Counted from the stretch's first letter, positions 1 through 8,315 are shown. The stretch is 64,000 bases of DNA from Actinoallomurus sp963799975 (GCA_963799975.1 CAWCZF010000002.1:620001-684000); one strand, 5' to 3'. The notes: a model not told the origin generated them from the letters alone. Numbers and translations: made by a program.

Positions 1-592
1 GCACGAGGTCCAGGTCCGCTACCCCGATCTCGTCATCCACCAGGTCGAGGCCGGCGTCCCCGAGCAGTACCAGCGGCTCGTCGACGGCCGTCTCGACGTC
101 GGCATCGGGCGGGCCGCGCTCGCGCCGCCCGGGGTCGCCTCAGAGCTGTTCCGCGAGGATCCCCTGGGGGTGCTGGTGCCCGACGGGCACCGGTTCGCCG
201 ACCTGGAGGGGGTGCCCGTCGCCACGCTCGCGCAGGAGCCGCTGTTGCTCTCCGAGGACGCGCGAGCGCCCGAGTTCAACCAGTTCGTCGTTGAGATGTG
301 CCGCGCCGCCGGTTTCACCCCCGCCGTCTACGAGGGGACCGTCGAGAGCATCCGCGCAGCGGCCTCCCTCGTCGCCGCCGGACGGTGCCTCTACTGCGTG
401 CCCTCCTCATGCATCTCCGCCCTTCCCGGCACCCTCTGGCGGCCCCTCACCGAACCCGAGTCCCACTACCCGTGGTCGATCCTGTGGCGTGCCGACCACC
501 TCACCGACCACGTGCGCGCCATCCTCACCTGCGCGCGCACGATGTCCAAGCGGCTAGGGTGGCTGACGTCCCCGGACCGGACGGTCCGCTGA
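1..592 (+). CDS. LysR-family transcriptional regulator, C-terminal part (5' truncated by window edge)
   Basis: The reading frame is open from base 2 to the TGA at 590-592 and encodes about 196 residues. They match the periplasmic-binding-protein-like effector domain of LysR regulators: a segment typical of the first half of the domain (HEVQVRYPDLVIHQVEAG, then LVDGRLDVGIGR), then the second lobe with the usual 'tVesiraaaslVaAG' pattern near residues 115-130. The N-terminal winged helix-turn-helix lies outside the window, so target and effector cannot be inferred. The gene reads towards the alanine-dehydrogenase-like gene at 733, but a 140-base gap separates them and co-transcription is not shown. 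Confidence 0.85.
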   Translation, partial: HEVQVRYPDLVIHQVEAGVPEQYQRLVDGRLDVGIGRAALAPPGVASELFREDPLGVLVPDGHRFADLEGVPVATLAQEPLLLSEDARAPEFNQFVVEMCRAAGFTPAVYEGTVESIRAAASLVAAGRCLYCVPSSCISALPGTLWRPLTEPESHYPWSILWRADHLTDHVRAILTCARTMSKRLGWLTSPDRTVR

Positions 593-732
593 GACGCCAA
601 GCCGGTCCCGGGCGATCAGTCAGCGTGATGGGCCCTGCTCGGCTTGGTGGTTTCGGCGCGTCGCCCATGACGATTGGCTGAGAGCATGCACCCCCCGCGC
701 AAGACGGCGTCACACGACGGGAGCGACGGCTC

Positions 733-1875
733 ATGACCGGGCTCAGCCTCGGGGTGATGGGGAGGTCGCGCAAGCAGGACGAGCGACGGCTGCCGATTCA
801 TCCGATGCACTTCGACCGGATCGATCCGGAGCTGCGGGCGCGCATCTACCTCGAGTACGGCTACGGCGAGCGCTTCGGCGTGCCGGACGGCCGGCTCGCG
901 CCGTACGTGGCCGGGCTGCGCACGCACGCTCAACTGGCCGCCGACTGCGACGTCATCCTGCTGGCCAAGCCGCTGGCGGCCGATCTGGAAGAGCTGCACG
1001 ACGGACAGGTCCTGTGGGGCTGGCCGCACTGTGTCCAGAGCCCGGAGATCACCCAGCTCGCCATCGACCGGCGGCTCACGCTGATCGCCTTCGAGGCGAT
1101 GAACCACTGGAACTCCGACGGCGGGTTCGGCCTGCACGTCTTCCACAAGAACAACGAGCTGGCCGGCTACACCTCGGTGCTGCACGCCCTCCAGCTCATC
1201 GGCACGACCGGCGTCTACGGGCGGCCGCTGCGCGCCGCCGTCATCGGCTTCGGCGCGACCGGCCGCGGCGCGGTCACCGCGCTCAACGCGCACGGCGTAC
1301 ACGACGTGAGCATCCTCACCAACCGCGAGGCCGCGGCCGTCGCCTCCCCGATCCACTCCGCGACGATCGTGCCGTTCGGCCAGGAGCCCGGCAGCCCGGC
1401 CGGCAGCCACCTGCTCCGTGAGGGGACGAAGGCGCCGCTGGCGCCGTTCCTCGCCGAGCACGACATCGTCGTCAACTGCGTGCTGCAGAACCCCGAGGCG
1501 CCGCTGGTGTTCGTGACCGAGGAGGGCCTGGGCGCGTTCGCGCCGGGCAGCCTCATCGTCGACGTGTCCTGTGACGAGGGGATGGGCTTCGCCTGGGCGC
1601 GGCCCACGTCGTTCGCCGACCCGATGTTCACGGTGGGCGACGGCGTGCACTACTACGCGGTGGACCACAGCCCCTCGCTGCTGTGGAACTCCGCGACGTG
1701 GGAGATCAGTGAGGGGCTCCTCCCCCATCTGCGCACCGTGCTCGAGGGCCCGGGGGCGTGGAGCACCGACCAGACGATCCGGCGAGCCGTCGAAATCCAG
1801 GACGGCATCATCCAGAATCCGGCGATCCTCTCGTTCCAGCATCGTTCGCCGGAGTATCCCCACGAGCCCCAGTAG
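733..1875 (+). CDS. Alanine dehydrogenase / N5-(carboxyethyl)ornithine synthase family protein
   Basis: This 380-residue protein has the two-domain fold of the AlaDH/PNT family. The N-terminal part carries the substrate-side motif around residues 15-25 (SRKQDERRLPIHP). A Rossmann NAD(P) site follows, with the glycine motif VIGFGATGRGA near residue 163. The closest named activity known to me for this arrangement is N5-(carboxyethyl)ornithine synthase, which joins pyruvate reductively to an amino-acid amine; the true substrate cannot be read from sequence. The ATG at 733 follows GGGAGCGACGG. An ATG at 757 would also retain the conserved GVMGRSRK start. It stands alone between two long intergenic stretches. 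Confidence 0.75.
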   Translation: MTGLSLGVMGRSRKQDERRLPIHPMHFDRIDPELRARIYLEYGYGERFGVPDGRLAPYVAGLRTHAQLAADCDVILLAKPLAADLEELHDGQVLWGWPHCVQSPEITQLAIDRRLTLIAFEAMNHWNSDGGFGLHVFHKNNELAGYTSVLHALQLIGTTGVYGRPLRAAVIGFGATGRGAVTALNAHGVHDVSILTNREAAAVASPIHSATIVPFGQEPGSPAGSHLLREGTKAPLAPFLAEHDIVVNCVLQNPEAPLVFVTEEGLGAFAPGSLIVDVSCDEGMGFAWARPTSFADPMFTVGDGVHYYAVDHSPSLLWNSATWEISEGLLPHLRTVLEGPGAWSTDQTIRRAVEIQDGIIQNPAILSFQHRSPEYPHEPQ

Positions 1876-2209
1876 CGAGCCCGGTCGATCGAGCCGGGAA
1901 ATTCCTCGCTATTAATAGTTGCGCGGCAGTAACGTAATTTCGCTAATTTACGCGTACAGTCTTCCTGTATCCTCCCGGTACCCTTCGGGCGCAAAACGCA
2001 CCCCCGGCGATACTGTTTCTGACGTACGTTCCTCACGGCAGGTCAAAAGCGTCGAGAGGTTCATGGAATTAAGGGGTCCCCCTGGCCACCATGACCGTAC
2101 TCACCGGAGCGCGCCGCTCCGCGTATGCGCCTTGAGACAAGCCTCCCATCCTGCCGCGACCCGTGTTGACCAGGGGGATCGCGGTCGGCCATCGAGTATG
2201 GAGGGAGGG
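1876..2209. other. Intergenic region, AT-richer than its surroundings
   Basis: No convincing gene is seen. The first 100 bases after the upstream stop are unusually AT-rich for this genome (around TTAATAG and GTAATTTCGCTAATTTACG, 1912-1950) and probably hold a promoter. The remainder is the leader of the short DUF397 ORF, ending in the ribosome-binding site GGAGGGAGGG just before 2210. Confidence 0.5.
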
Positions 2210-2293
2210 ATGAACATGTCTGATGACTGGCGGAAGAGCGGCCGGAGTGGCAACGGCGGAAACTGTGTCGAAGTCGCAGTGATTGACGACTGA
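2210..2293 (+). CDS. Very short DUF397-like peptide (27 aa), probably truncated
   Basis: The ORF begins with ATG after a near-ideal Shine-Dalgarno run (GGAGGGAGGG, 2200-2209) and encodes 27 residues ending in NCVEVAVIDD. Residues 7-22 are the classic N-terminal half of DUF397 (WRKSGRSGNGGNCVEVA). DUF397 proteins are normally about 55-75 residues and are usually paired with a DUF397-associated XRE regulator. Here the domain stops straight after the CVEVA strand, and no such regulator is adjacent. A perfect terminator follows 16 bases after the stop, so the unit looks transcriptionally intact. It is either a decayed DUF397 gene or a miniature derivative; which one cannot be decided here. Confidence 0.6.
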   Translation: MNMSDDWRKSGRSGNGGNCVEVAVIDD

Positions 2294-2309
2294 TTCTTCG
2301 CTGCGTGAT

Positions 2310-2341
2310 GAGAACCCCGTCACTGCAGGGGCGGGGTTCTC
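2310..2341 (+). terminator. Intrinsic-type hairpin after DUF397 peptide
   Basis: Perfect 10-bp inverted repeat GAGAACCCCG / CGGGGTTCTC (2310-2319 and 2332-2341) with a 12-base loop. There is no strong U-tract, as is common in actinomycete terminators. It lies between the DUF397 ORF and the convergent polymerase gene and may serve both strands. Confidence 0.75.
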
Positions 2342-2382
2342 CAAACCAACTTGGCTATTTGCATTATGCGGAGACCCAGAAT

Positions 2383-3402
2383 TCAATCCCCATCGAACTC
2401 CGCTCGCACACCTAGGAGACGCACCGATCGGCGCGTGGTGAAACGGTCCAGGGCGGCCAGCGCGGCATCCTCGATCGCGGACACGTTCGCGGACGCCGCA
2501 CCGAGCGAACGGCCGCGCGTACGAGTCGTGAACGGGACGTACCGCACCTTGACCACGACACGGACGACCGTACGGCCCGCGACCTCGCCCGCGACCCGCC
2601 GCGCGAGGCGCGCGACCTCCGCGCGTACCTCGTCCCAGTCGTCGAGATCGTGCTGGTAGGTGACCTCCCGGCTGAGGGAGCGCGCGACGTGCGGAGCGCC
2701 GGTCACCGGCGCGGAGCTCTCGCCGCGGGCGATACGCACGAGCCAGGGCCCGGTCGCGGGCCCGAGCCGTGCCGCCAGCTCGCCGGGATCGGTCGCGGCG
2801 AGCGCGCGCACCGTGTCGATGCCCATCCCGGCGAGCCGCCGCGCGGTCTTGCGCCCGATCCCCCAGAGCGCGTCGGTCGGCCGGTCGCCCAGCACGTCGA
2901 ACCAGTTCTCGTCGGTGAGCCGGAAGACGCCGCCCGGCTTGCCGAAGCCGGTGGCGAGCTTGGCCTGAAGCCTGTTGCGCCCGATGCCGACGCTGCACTC
3001 CAGCCCGGTCGCCGCGCGCACGCGCCGGCGGATCTCGGCGGCCGACGACTCCGGATCCTCGCCCTCGACCGCCAGGAACGCCTCGTCCCAGCCGAGCACC
3101 TCCACCACGGGGGCGCAGGACCGCAGAGTCGCCATCACCTGTGCCGAGGCCGCCTCGTACACGGGCCGGTCGACCGGCAGGAAGACCGCCTCGGGACAGC
3201 GCCGGGCCGCCGTGCGCAGCGGCAGCCCGGAGTGCACGCCGAACTCCCGCGCCTCATAGGAGGCCGTGCTGACGACGCCGCGCTTGGCCGGGTCCCCGTC
3301 GCCGCCGACGACGACGGGCAGTCCGTGCAGCTCGGGCCGGCGCAGCACCTCGACCGCGGCCAGGAACTGGTCGAGGTCGACGTGTAGCACCCAGGAGTCC
3401 AC
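2383..3402 (-). CDS. dinB: DNA polymerase IV (Y-family translesion polymerase)
   Basis: The 339-residue product is a Y-family polymerase that copies past damaged template bases. Palm-domain metal ligands are visible: D9 in HVDLDQF, and D106/E107 in LGWDEAFL (commonly SIDEAYL in the family). Residues 48-57 (ASYEAREFGV) and the SVGIGRNRLQAKLATGFGKP stretch are family signatures, followed by helix-hairpin-helix thumb and little-finger regions. It ends soon after the little finger, with no evident QLxLF-type clamp-binding tail, and is slightly shorter than E. coli DinB (351 aa). GTG/ATG choices upstream would not extend the conserved start. It is monocistronic. Confidence 0.9.
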   Translation of the reverse strand: MDSWVLHVDLDQFLAAVEVLRRPELHGLPVVVGGDGDPAKRGVVSTASYEAREFGVHSGLPLRTAARRCPEAVFLPVDRPVYEAASAQVMATLRSCAPVVEVLGWDEAFLAVEGEDPESSAAEIRRRVRAATGLECSVGIGRNRLQAKLATGFGKPGGVFRLTDENWFDVLGDRPTDALWGIGRKTARRLAGMGIDTVRALAATDPGELAARLGPATGPWLVRIARGESSAPVTGAPHVARSLSREVTYQHDLDDWDEVRAEVARLARRVAGEVAGRTVVRVVVKVRYVPFTTRTRGRSLGAASANVSAIEDAALAALDRFTTRRSVRLLGVRAEFDGD

Positions 3403-3802
3403 ACCCCCATCATCACCTCACCGCGGGCGGCTCGCCCGTCCCCGACCTGGCCGGCCGTCCGCGCGATGATCGCCTGCCGCGCGTACGCGCGGCGGGCGCG
3501 GCGCTGGGCTAGCGGGGTGGGACGGCGCTGGGCGGCGATCGGATCGATGAGGCCGAGGCGTCGCGCCTGGTCGTGTGGAGCCCGGCCGGCCGCGTGATCC
3601 GCCGCCACCGCGTACGGTCGGGCGGGCAGGCCGCCCGCCTCGGGCTCGCGTACCTTCCCGCCGCCGCCCTGGCGACCCTCCGCGCGTCACCGTCCTGACG
3701 CCGCCGGGCGGCGCGGTCGCGTCCGCGCCGGTCGCGGCCCTGATGTACCTCGACTAGTTTGATCATCACCTGTCCGGCCCCCGAAAGGATTCCCGAGGCG
3801 TC
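3403..3802. other. Intergenic region with possible degraded coding sequence
   Basis: No intact gene is recognised. On the plus strand about 3522-3695 reads as an open stretch with normal GC-rich codon use (…EASRLVVWSPAGRVIRRHRV…). Coding-like sequence then seems to continue in another frame up to the TAG at 3758-3760 (…GGAVASAPVAALMYLD). This could be a decayed gene, but no family was recognised. The last 40 bases hold the leader of the SRPBCC gene. Confidence 0.3.
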
Positions 3803-4216
3803 ATGGCCACCATCCGCCACGAGCTCGTGATCGACGCGTCCCCGGAGCACATCTGGGACGTGGTGCGCGACGTCGGCGCCGTGCACGAGCGGCTGCTACC
3901 CGGCCGCGTGGCCGGCACCCGGCTGGAGGGCGACCAGCGGTTCCTGACCTTTCCCGACGGGCACGTGGTCCGCGAGCTGATCGTCACGATCGACGATGAC
4001 GCCCGCCGCCTGGCCTACTCCGTCGTCGAGGGCGCACGGCCCCCGGCCGAGCACCACCACGCGTCGTTCGAGGTCCGGCCGGAAGGGGATGAAGCGGGCC
4101 GGTTGATCTGGACCACCGATGTGCTGCCGCACGCGCTCGCCCCCGTGATCCGGATTCGCGTCGAGCGCGGCGCGGCGGAGATGAAGCAGGCGATCGAGGC
4201 CGCGGCGCGCGGCTGA
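3803..4216 (+). CDS. SRPBCC-fold (polyketide-cyclase/START-like) protein
   Basis: A 137-residue protein with the SRPBCC start (HELVIDASPEHIWDVVRD), the first strand and helix of the hydrophobic-cavity fold. The middle strands (GDQRFLTFPDGHVVRELIVTID) and a long amphipathic C-terminal helix (EMKQAIEAAARG) complete the domain. Such stand-alone proteins bind small hydrophobic ligands; a specific substrate cannot be assigned. The ATG follows GAAAGGATTCCCGAGG. It converges with the SDR gene on the minus strand. Confidence 0.8.
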   Translation: MATIRHELVIDASPEHIWDVVRDVGAVHERLLPGRVAGTRLEGDQRFLTFPDGHVVRELIVTIDDDARRLAYSVVEGARPPAEHHHASFEVRPEGDEAGRLIWTTDVLPHALAPVIRIRVERGAAEMKQAIEAAARG

Positions 4217-4318
4217 CCCGAGCACCCTCGGGCGCTCGCCACCTCGACACCGTGCGCGACGCGCATCCGGACACACCGCCGCCGCGAGCACCCGCAGGCC
4301 GCAGACGCCCGCCACTCG

Positions 4319-4391
4319 CCTGCCACAGGCGCTCGGCGGCCGTCAGGCCGCGAGGGTGTCCAGGCTCACCTGCCACAGGCGCTCGGCGGCC
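4319..4391. repeat. Short direct repeat at the 3' end of the SDR gene
   Basis: A 23-bp sequence (CCTGCCACAGGCGCTCGGCGG plus CC) occurs at 4319-4341 and again at 4369-4391, offset 50 bases. The second copy codes the AAERLWQ tail of the SDR protein. The first lies just beyond its stop codon, so the gene end has been duplicated in tandem and the stop (4343-4345) falls between the copies. Confidence 0.75.
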
Positions 4392-5290
4392 TCGGGGTCC
4401 AGGGCGTAGGCCGCCACGCCGCGGCGGGTGCCCGGCTCGCGGGGCCCCGCCTCTTCACAGTCCTCGAAGTAACGGCCGCCGACGCCCTTGAGCAGCGGCG
4501 ACGTCGCCACCAGCACCGACGTGGCCGCGCCCTGCTCCGGGGTCTTCCACGCGACCGGCGTGGTGCCGCCCGCCTCGGCGCGTGCCCGTTCGATGTCCGC
4601 CTCGGTGATGTGCCGGGCGAGGTTCGTACGTATCGCGCCCGGCATCAGGGAGTTCGCGGTGATGCCGTCGGCGGCCCAGCGGCGCGTCGCCTCGACCGCG
4701 AACAGGATGTTGGCGGTCTTGGACTGCCCGTACGCCGACCACCGTTCGTACGGGCGCTCGCGGAAGTGGATGTCCTCGAAGACGATCGGCGAGCGGTGGT
4801 GGCCGCTGGAGCTGACCGAGACGACGCGGGCGTCGCCGGCCGCCGCCAGCGCCCCGTGCAGGCCGGTGGTCAGCGCGAAGTGGCCGAGGTGGTTCGTGGC
4901 GAACTGGAGCTCCCAGCCCTCCGCCGTACGGGTCTCGGGGGCGGCCATCACGCCGGCGTTGTTGACGAGGATGTGCAGCGGGCCCTCCCACGCGGCGGTG
5001 AAAGCGGCGATCGAGGAGCGGTCGACGAGGTCGAGGGGCGCGACCAGGATCTGCTTGTTCTCGGTGGTCGCGGCGATGTCCTCGGCGGTGCGCTCGCCCG
5101 CCTCGCGGTCGCGGACCGCGAGGGTCACCTCCGCGCCCGCGCCGGCCAGCGCGCGTGCCGTCTCGACGCCGATGCCGGACGCCCCGCCCGTCACGACGGC
5201 GCGGCGGCCGGTGAGGTCGATGCCGGCCACGACCTCGGCGGCGGTCGACGCGAAGGAGAAGGACGTGGTCAGGCGTGTTTCAGCGGTCAT
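4343..5290 (-). CDS. SDR-family oxidoreductase (retinol-dehydrogenase-like)
   Basis: Counting from the ATG at 5290 (after GGAAGAGCC) the protein has 315 residues. The NAD(P) motif is VTGGASGIG (about residues 35-43), the NNAG motif is in HILVNNAGVMA, and the catalytic YGQSK is in RWSAYGQSKTANIL. The longer C-terminus is typical of the retinol-dehydrogenase/WW-domain-oxidoreductase-like branch. A much longer open frame continues upstream but belongs to the opposite strand. The gene is divergent from a TetR gene across a 132-base region with two palindromic sites, so TetR control is likely. The extreme 3' end carries a tandem duplication. Confidence 0.9.
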   Translation of the reverse strand: MTAETRLTTSFSFASTAAEVVAGIDLTGRRAVVTGGASGIGVETARALAGAGAEVTLAVRDREAGERTAEDIAATTENKQILVAPLDLVDRSSIAAFTAAWEGPLHILVNNAGVMAAPETRTAEGWELQFATNHLGHFALTTGLHGALAAAGDARVVSVSSSGHHRSPIVFEDIHFRERPYERWSAYGQSKTANILFAVEATRRWAADGITANSLMPGAIRTNLARHITEADIERARAEAGGTTPVAWKTPEQGAATSVLVATSPLLKGVGGRYFEDCEEAGPREPGTRRGVAAYALDPEAAERLWQVSLDTLAA

Positions 5291-5345
5291 GGCTCTTCCA
5301 GTCTCGCGGGCCGTGCGCTGCACCGGCCCAGCCGGTAAGATATGA

Positions 5346-5396
5346 AACGGAGGAACCTCCGTTACGCCTCCACTGTAAGCGGAGCGCCCTCCGTTT
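5346..5396. promoter_or_regulatory. Two TetR-type operator palindromes between SDR and tetR
   Basis: Site 1 (5346-5363) is AACGGAGG-AA-CCTCCGTT, a perfect 8-bp inverted repeat. Site 2 (5377-5396) is a close copy in opposite orientation (AAGCGGAG…CCTCCGTTT). Centres are 32 bp apart, about three helical turns, in the divergent promoter region. The likely ligand is the TetR protein encoded at 5423, by analogy with autoregulated TetR divergons. Confidence 0.7.
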
Positions 5397-5422
5397 AGCA
5401 AGCCGCCCACCGAGGAGGAGCC

Positions 5423-5995
5423 GTGCCGGCCACCACCCCCCGGCCGCTGCGCGCCGACGCCCAGCGCAACCGCGACCGCCTCCTCGACGCCGCCGTACAC
5501 GCGTTCTCCCAGGTCGGACCCGATGTCACGCTCGACGCCATCGCCAAGGACGCCGGGGTGGGCATCGGCACGCTCTACCGCCACTTCCCCACGCGCGAGG
5601 CGCTGGTCGACGCGGCGTACCGGAACGAGCTCGCCCGCCTGTGCGACGCCGCGGACACTCTCCTGGAGACTCTGCCGCCCGACCAGGCGGCACGCGCGTG
5701 GATGGACCGCTTCGTCGACTACATGACCACCAAGCGCGGCATGGCCGAGGCGCTGCGCGCCCTCATCGCCTCGGGCGGCAACCCGTTCGCCGAGAGCCGC
5801 CAGCGCCTGACCACCGCGGTCACGACGCTTCTGCGCGCGGGGGCCGAGACCGGCACCGTACGCGCGGACGTCGAGCCCGCCGACGTGCTCGCGAGCCTGA
5901 GCGGCGTCTCCCTCGCCGCCGGCGAGCCGTCCCAGCGCGACCAGGCCGGCCGCCTGCTCGACCTGCTCATGGACGGCCTTCGCTACCGCTCCTGA
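5423..5995 (+). CDS. TetR-family transcriptional regulator
   Basis: A 190-residue protein with an N-terminal TetR helix-turn-helix (residues about 15-60, …LDAIAKDAGVGIGTLYRHFPTREALV) and an all-helical C-terminal ligand/dimer domain. GTG start at 5423 after the strong GGAGGAG. It is divergent from the SDR gene and probably represses both promoters through the CGGAGG palindromes at 5346-5396. Its 3' end overlaps the convergent gene by 29 bases. Confidence 0.92.
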   Translation: MPATTPRPLRADAQRNRDRLLDAAVHAFSQVGPDVTLDAIAKDAGVGIGTLYRHFPTREALVDAAYRNELARLCDAADTLLETLPPDQAARAWMDRFVDYMTTKRGMAEALRALIASGGNPFAESRQRLTTAVTTLLRAGAETGTVRADVEPADVLASLSGVSLAAGEPSQRDQAGRLLDLLMDGLRYRS

Positions 5996-6620
5996 CCGCG
6001 TCGCGGGTGAAGCGCGCGGCATGCTCGCCGCTCAGCCGCCCGTACGGGAGCCGCCGTCCCGCGAGGACCATCAGCAGGTCCTGCGCCGCGCCCGTCACCG
6101 GGACGCCGGAGCCGAAGGACCAGTCCAGGTCGTCGGCCTGAAGCCGTACGCCGTCCAGGTCGACGCCGAAGAACTTCACCCCCCGGGCACTGGCCATGCC
6201 GTCCAGTACGGGCCACAGCCGCTCATTGGGCACCCGGCGGCCGACGCCCAGGGGGATCGTGAAGTCCAGGCCGTGCACCACGTCGTGGGTCAGCGCGCCG
6301 TCATACCCTCCGCGCGGCGGCTTCCATGGATGCTCGGCGTTGTCGCGGAGGCAGGCGGCGAGCTCGGCGGCGGAGAGCCGCCCGGCGTCGGCGCGCGCGC
6401 AGCGGTCCGCGACGCGGTTGAAGTCGCCACGCGCCTTCACCAGCTCGAAGACCACCCGCCGCTTCGAGTGGCGGAACGGCAGGGTCATGTGCGCCACGAC
6501 CTCGCGTACGCGCCAGCCCGCGCACAGGGTGTGCTCGTCCCACCGCTCGGCGGGCAGTTCGGCCAGCACGGCGACCAGCTCACGGCGTTCGGCGGCGATC
6601 GCCTCTCTTACGTCGGCCAT
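5967..6620 (-). CDS. Maleylpyruvate isomerase / mycothiol-dependent (DinB-like fold) family protein
   Basis: A 217-residue protein of the actinobacterial TIGR03083-type family. The N-terminal four-helix-bundle begins EAIAAERRELVAVLAELPAE, and the metal-site signatures WRVREVVAHMTLPF (about residue 37-50) and THDVVHGLD (about 110-118) supply the His ligands. Family members bind a divalent metal and some use mycothiol as cofactor; substrate unknown. ATG start after GGAGCC. It overlaps the end of the convergent TetR gene. Confidence 0.8.
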   Translation of the reverse strand: MADVREAIAAERRELVAVLAELPAERWDEHTLCAGWRVREVVAHMTLPFRHSKRRVVFELVKARGDFNRVADRCARADAGRLSAAELAACLRDNAEHPWKPPRGGYDGALTHDVVHGLDFTIPLGVGRRVPNERLWPVLDGMASARGVKFFGVDLDGVRLQADDLDWSFGSGVPVTGAAQDLLMVLAGRRLPYGRLSGEHAARFTRDAVRSGSEGRP

Positions 6621-6686
6621 CGGGGCTCCTTCGGTCGGCGGATGCTTCCGCCCTGCCGACGAACGGGAACCGCGCGTATGGACACC

Positions 6687-7931
6687 TCACCCGGCGATCT
6701 CGGCGAGGCGGCGGCCGAGGTAGCGGCGTTCGGCCTCGTTGGCGGCCAGGTCCAGTGCCGCGCGGTAGGCGTCCGCGGCCTCCGCCGTACGGCCCAGGCG
6801 GCGCAGCAGGTCGGCGCGGGTGGCCGGCAGCAGGTGGTAGCCGGCCAGCGCCCCGGCCGCGGCCAGCTCCTCCACCAGCGCGAGGCCCGCCAGCGGCCCG
6901 TCGGCCATGCCCACGGCGACGGCGCGGTTCAGCTCCACCACCGGGGAGGGCACCAGCCGTACGAGCCGGCCGTACAGCACCGCGATCTGGGGCCAGTCGG
7001 TGTCGGCGGCATCCGAAGCGGTCGCGTGGCAGGCGGCGATGGCGGCCTGAACCTGGTAGCGGCCGGGTTCGCCGCGGAGCAGCACCCGGTCCAGCAGCGC
7101 CACGCCCTCGGCGATCTCTTCGGCATCCCACCGCGTACGGTCCTGGTCCGCGAGGAGTACGAGGTCGCCGCCGGCGTCGAGGCGGGTCGCGCGGCGCGCG
7201 TCGTGCAGCAGCATGAGGGCGAGCAGGCCGCCCGCCTCGGGCTCGTCCGGCATCAGCGACGTGAGCACCCGGGTCAGCCGGATCGCCTCGGCGCTGAGGC
7301 CCTGCCGCAGCAGGTCCGCCCCGGCCGTGGCCGAGTAGCCCTCGTTGAACAGCAGGTACAGCACGGCCAGCAGAGCCGGCGTGCGCTCGGGCAGCAGGTG
7401 CGCGGGCGGCACGCGGTACGGGATGCCGGCGTGGCGGATCTTCTGCTTGGCGCGTGAGAGGCGCTTGGCCATCGTCGGCTCGTTCACCAGGAAGGCGCGG
7501 GCGATCTCCACCGTGCTCAGCCCCGCGAGCGTACGCAGCGTCAGCGCGACCTGGGCCTCCAGCGCGAGCGCCGGGTGGCAGCAGGTGAACATCAGCCGCA
7601 GCCGGTCGTCCGGGACACCGCTGCCGTCCGAAATGGGCACGGGCGCGGGATCGTCCTCGTGCAAGGCGGCGACCTCCCGTAGCTTGGCGGCGCCGACCGC
7701 CGCACGGCGTCGTCGGTCGACCGCGCGGTTGCGCGCGGCGGTGGTCAGCCACGCGCCGGGCCGGCGCGGGATCCCGTCGCGCGGCCAGCGCTGCAACGCC
7801 AGCGCGAAGGCGTCCTGCGCGGCTTCCTCGGCCAGGTCCCAGTCGCCGGTGACCCGGATCAGCGTCGCCACGACCTGACCCCACTCGTCGCGGAACGCCT
7901 GCGCGACCGCGGCCTCGACCTCGGCGGTCAT
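6687..7931 (-). CDS. ECF42-type RNA polymerase sigma factor with C-terminal extension
   Basis: A 414-residue sigma factor. Region 2 is at about residues 10-75 (DWDLAEEAAQDAFALALQRWP, GAWLTTAARNRAVDRRRR) and region 4 at about 110-165 (FTCCHPALALEAQVALTLRTLAGLSTVEIARAFLV). A long C-terminal TPR-like domain follows, with LFNEGYSATAG and SPVVELNRAVAVGMADG. That extension and the overlap with a DGPF/YCII gene define the ECF42 group, which lacks a classical anti-sigma factor. Start ATG overlaps the upstream stop by 4 bases (ATGA), so the two are translationally coupled. Confidence 0.92.
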   Translation of the reverse strand: MTAEVEAAVAQAFRDEWGQVVATLIRVTGDWDLAEEAAQDAFALALQRWPRDGIPRRPGAWLTTAARNRAVDRRRRAAVGAAKLREVAALHEDDPAPVPISDGSGVPDDRLRLMFTCCHPALALEAQVALTLRTLAGLSTVEIARAFLVNEPTMAKRLSRAKQKIRHAGIPYRVPPAHLLPERTPALLAVLYLLFNEGYSATAGADLLRQGLSAEAIRLTRVLTSLMPDEPEAGGLLALMLLHDARRATRLDAGGDLVLLADQDRTRWDAEEIAEGVALLDRVLLRGEPGRYQVQAAIAACHATASDAADTDWPQIAVLYGRLVRLVPSPVVELNRAVAVGMADGPLAGLALVEELAAAGALAGYHLLPATRADLLRRLGRTAEAADAYRAALDLAANEAERRYLGRRLAEIAG

Positions 7932-8251
7932 CCCTGCCGGAGCGGCCGGATCTCGATCGTCCCGTACCCGGCGGCCGGATGCTTGGCGGCGATCTCGATC
8001 GCCTCGTCCAGATCGGCGCAGTCGATCAGGCAGAAGCCGCCGATCTGCTCCTTGGTCTCGGCGAACGGCCCGTCGGACAGGATCACGTCGTCGCCACGCA
8101 CACGTACGGTCGTGGCGTCCGGCGGCGGCCGCAGCCCGGCGCCGCCGTACACCACCCCGCGCTCCAGCATCTCCTCGCTCCAGCCGCCACAGCCGTCGTC
8201 GGCGTGCTCGGCGGCGGTCTCGTCACCGCAGATCAACAATGCGTATTTCAA
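7928..8251 (-). CDS. YCII/DGPF-domain protein, partner of ECF42 sigma factor
   Basis: A 107-residue dimeric alpha-beta-barrel protein with the hallmark SDGPFAETKE motif (about residues 59-68) and the GGFCLIDCADLDEAIEIA helix. DGPF proteins are co-encoded with ECF42 sigma factors and are thought to be their targets or modulators; an enzymatic role is unproven. ATG start after GGAGCGTTG. First gene of a two-gene operon with the sigma factor (4-base overlap). Confidence 0.92.
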   Translation of the reverse strand: MKYALLICGDETAAEHADDGCGGWSEEMLERGVVYGGAGLRPPPDATTVRVRGDDVILSDGPFAETKEQIGGFCLIDCADLDEAIEIAAKHPAAGYGTIEIRPLRQG

Positions 8252-8315
8252 CGCTCCTCCTCCTGCCGTCCCACCCGTACGACGAATGGGAGACCGCGAA
8301 AGCGACAGGGTTCCA

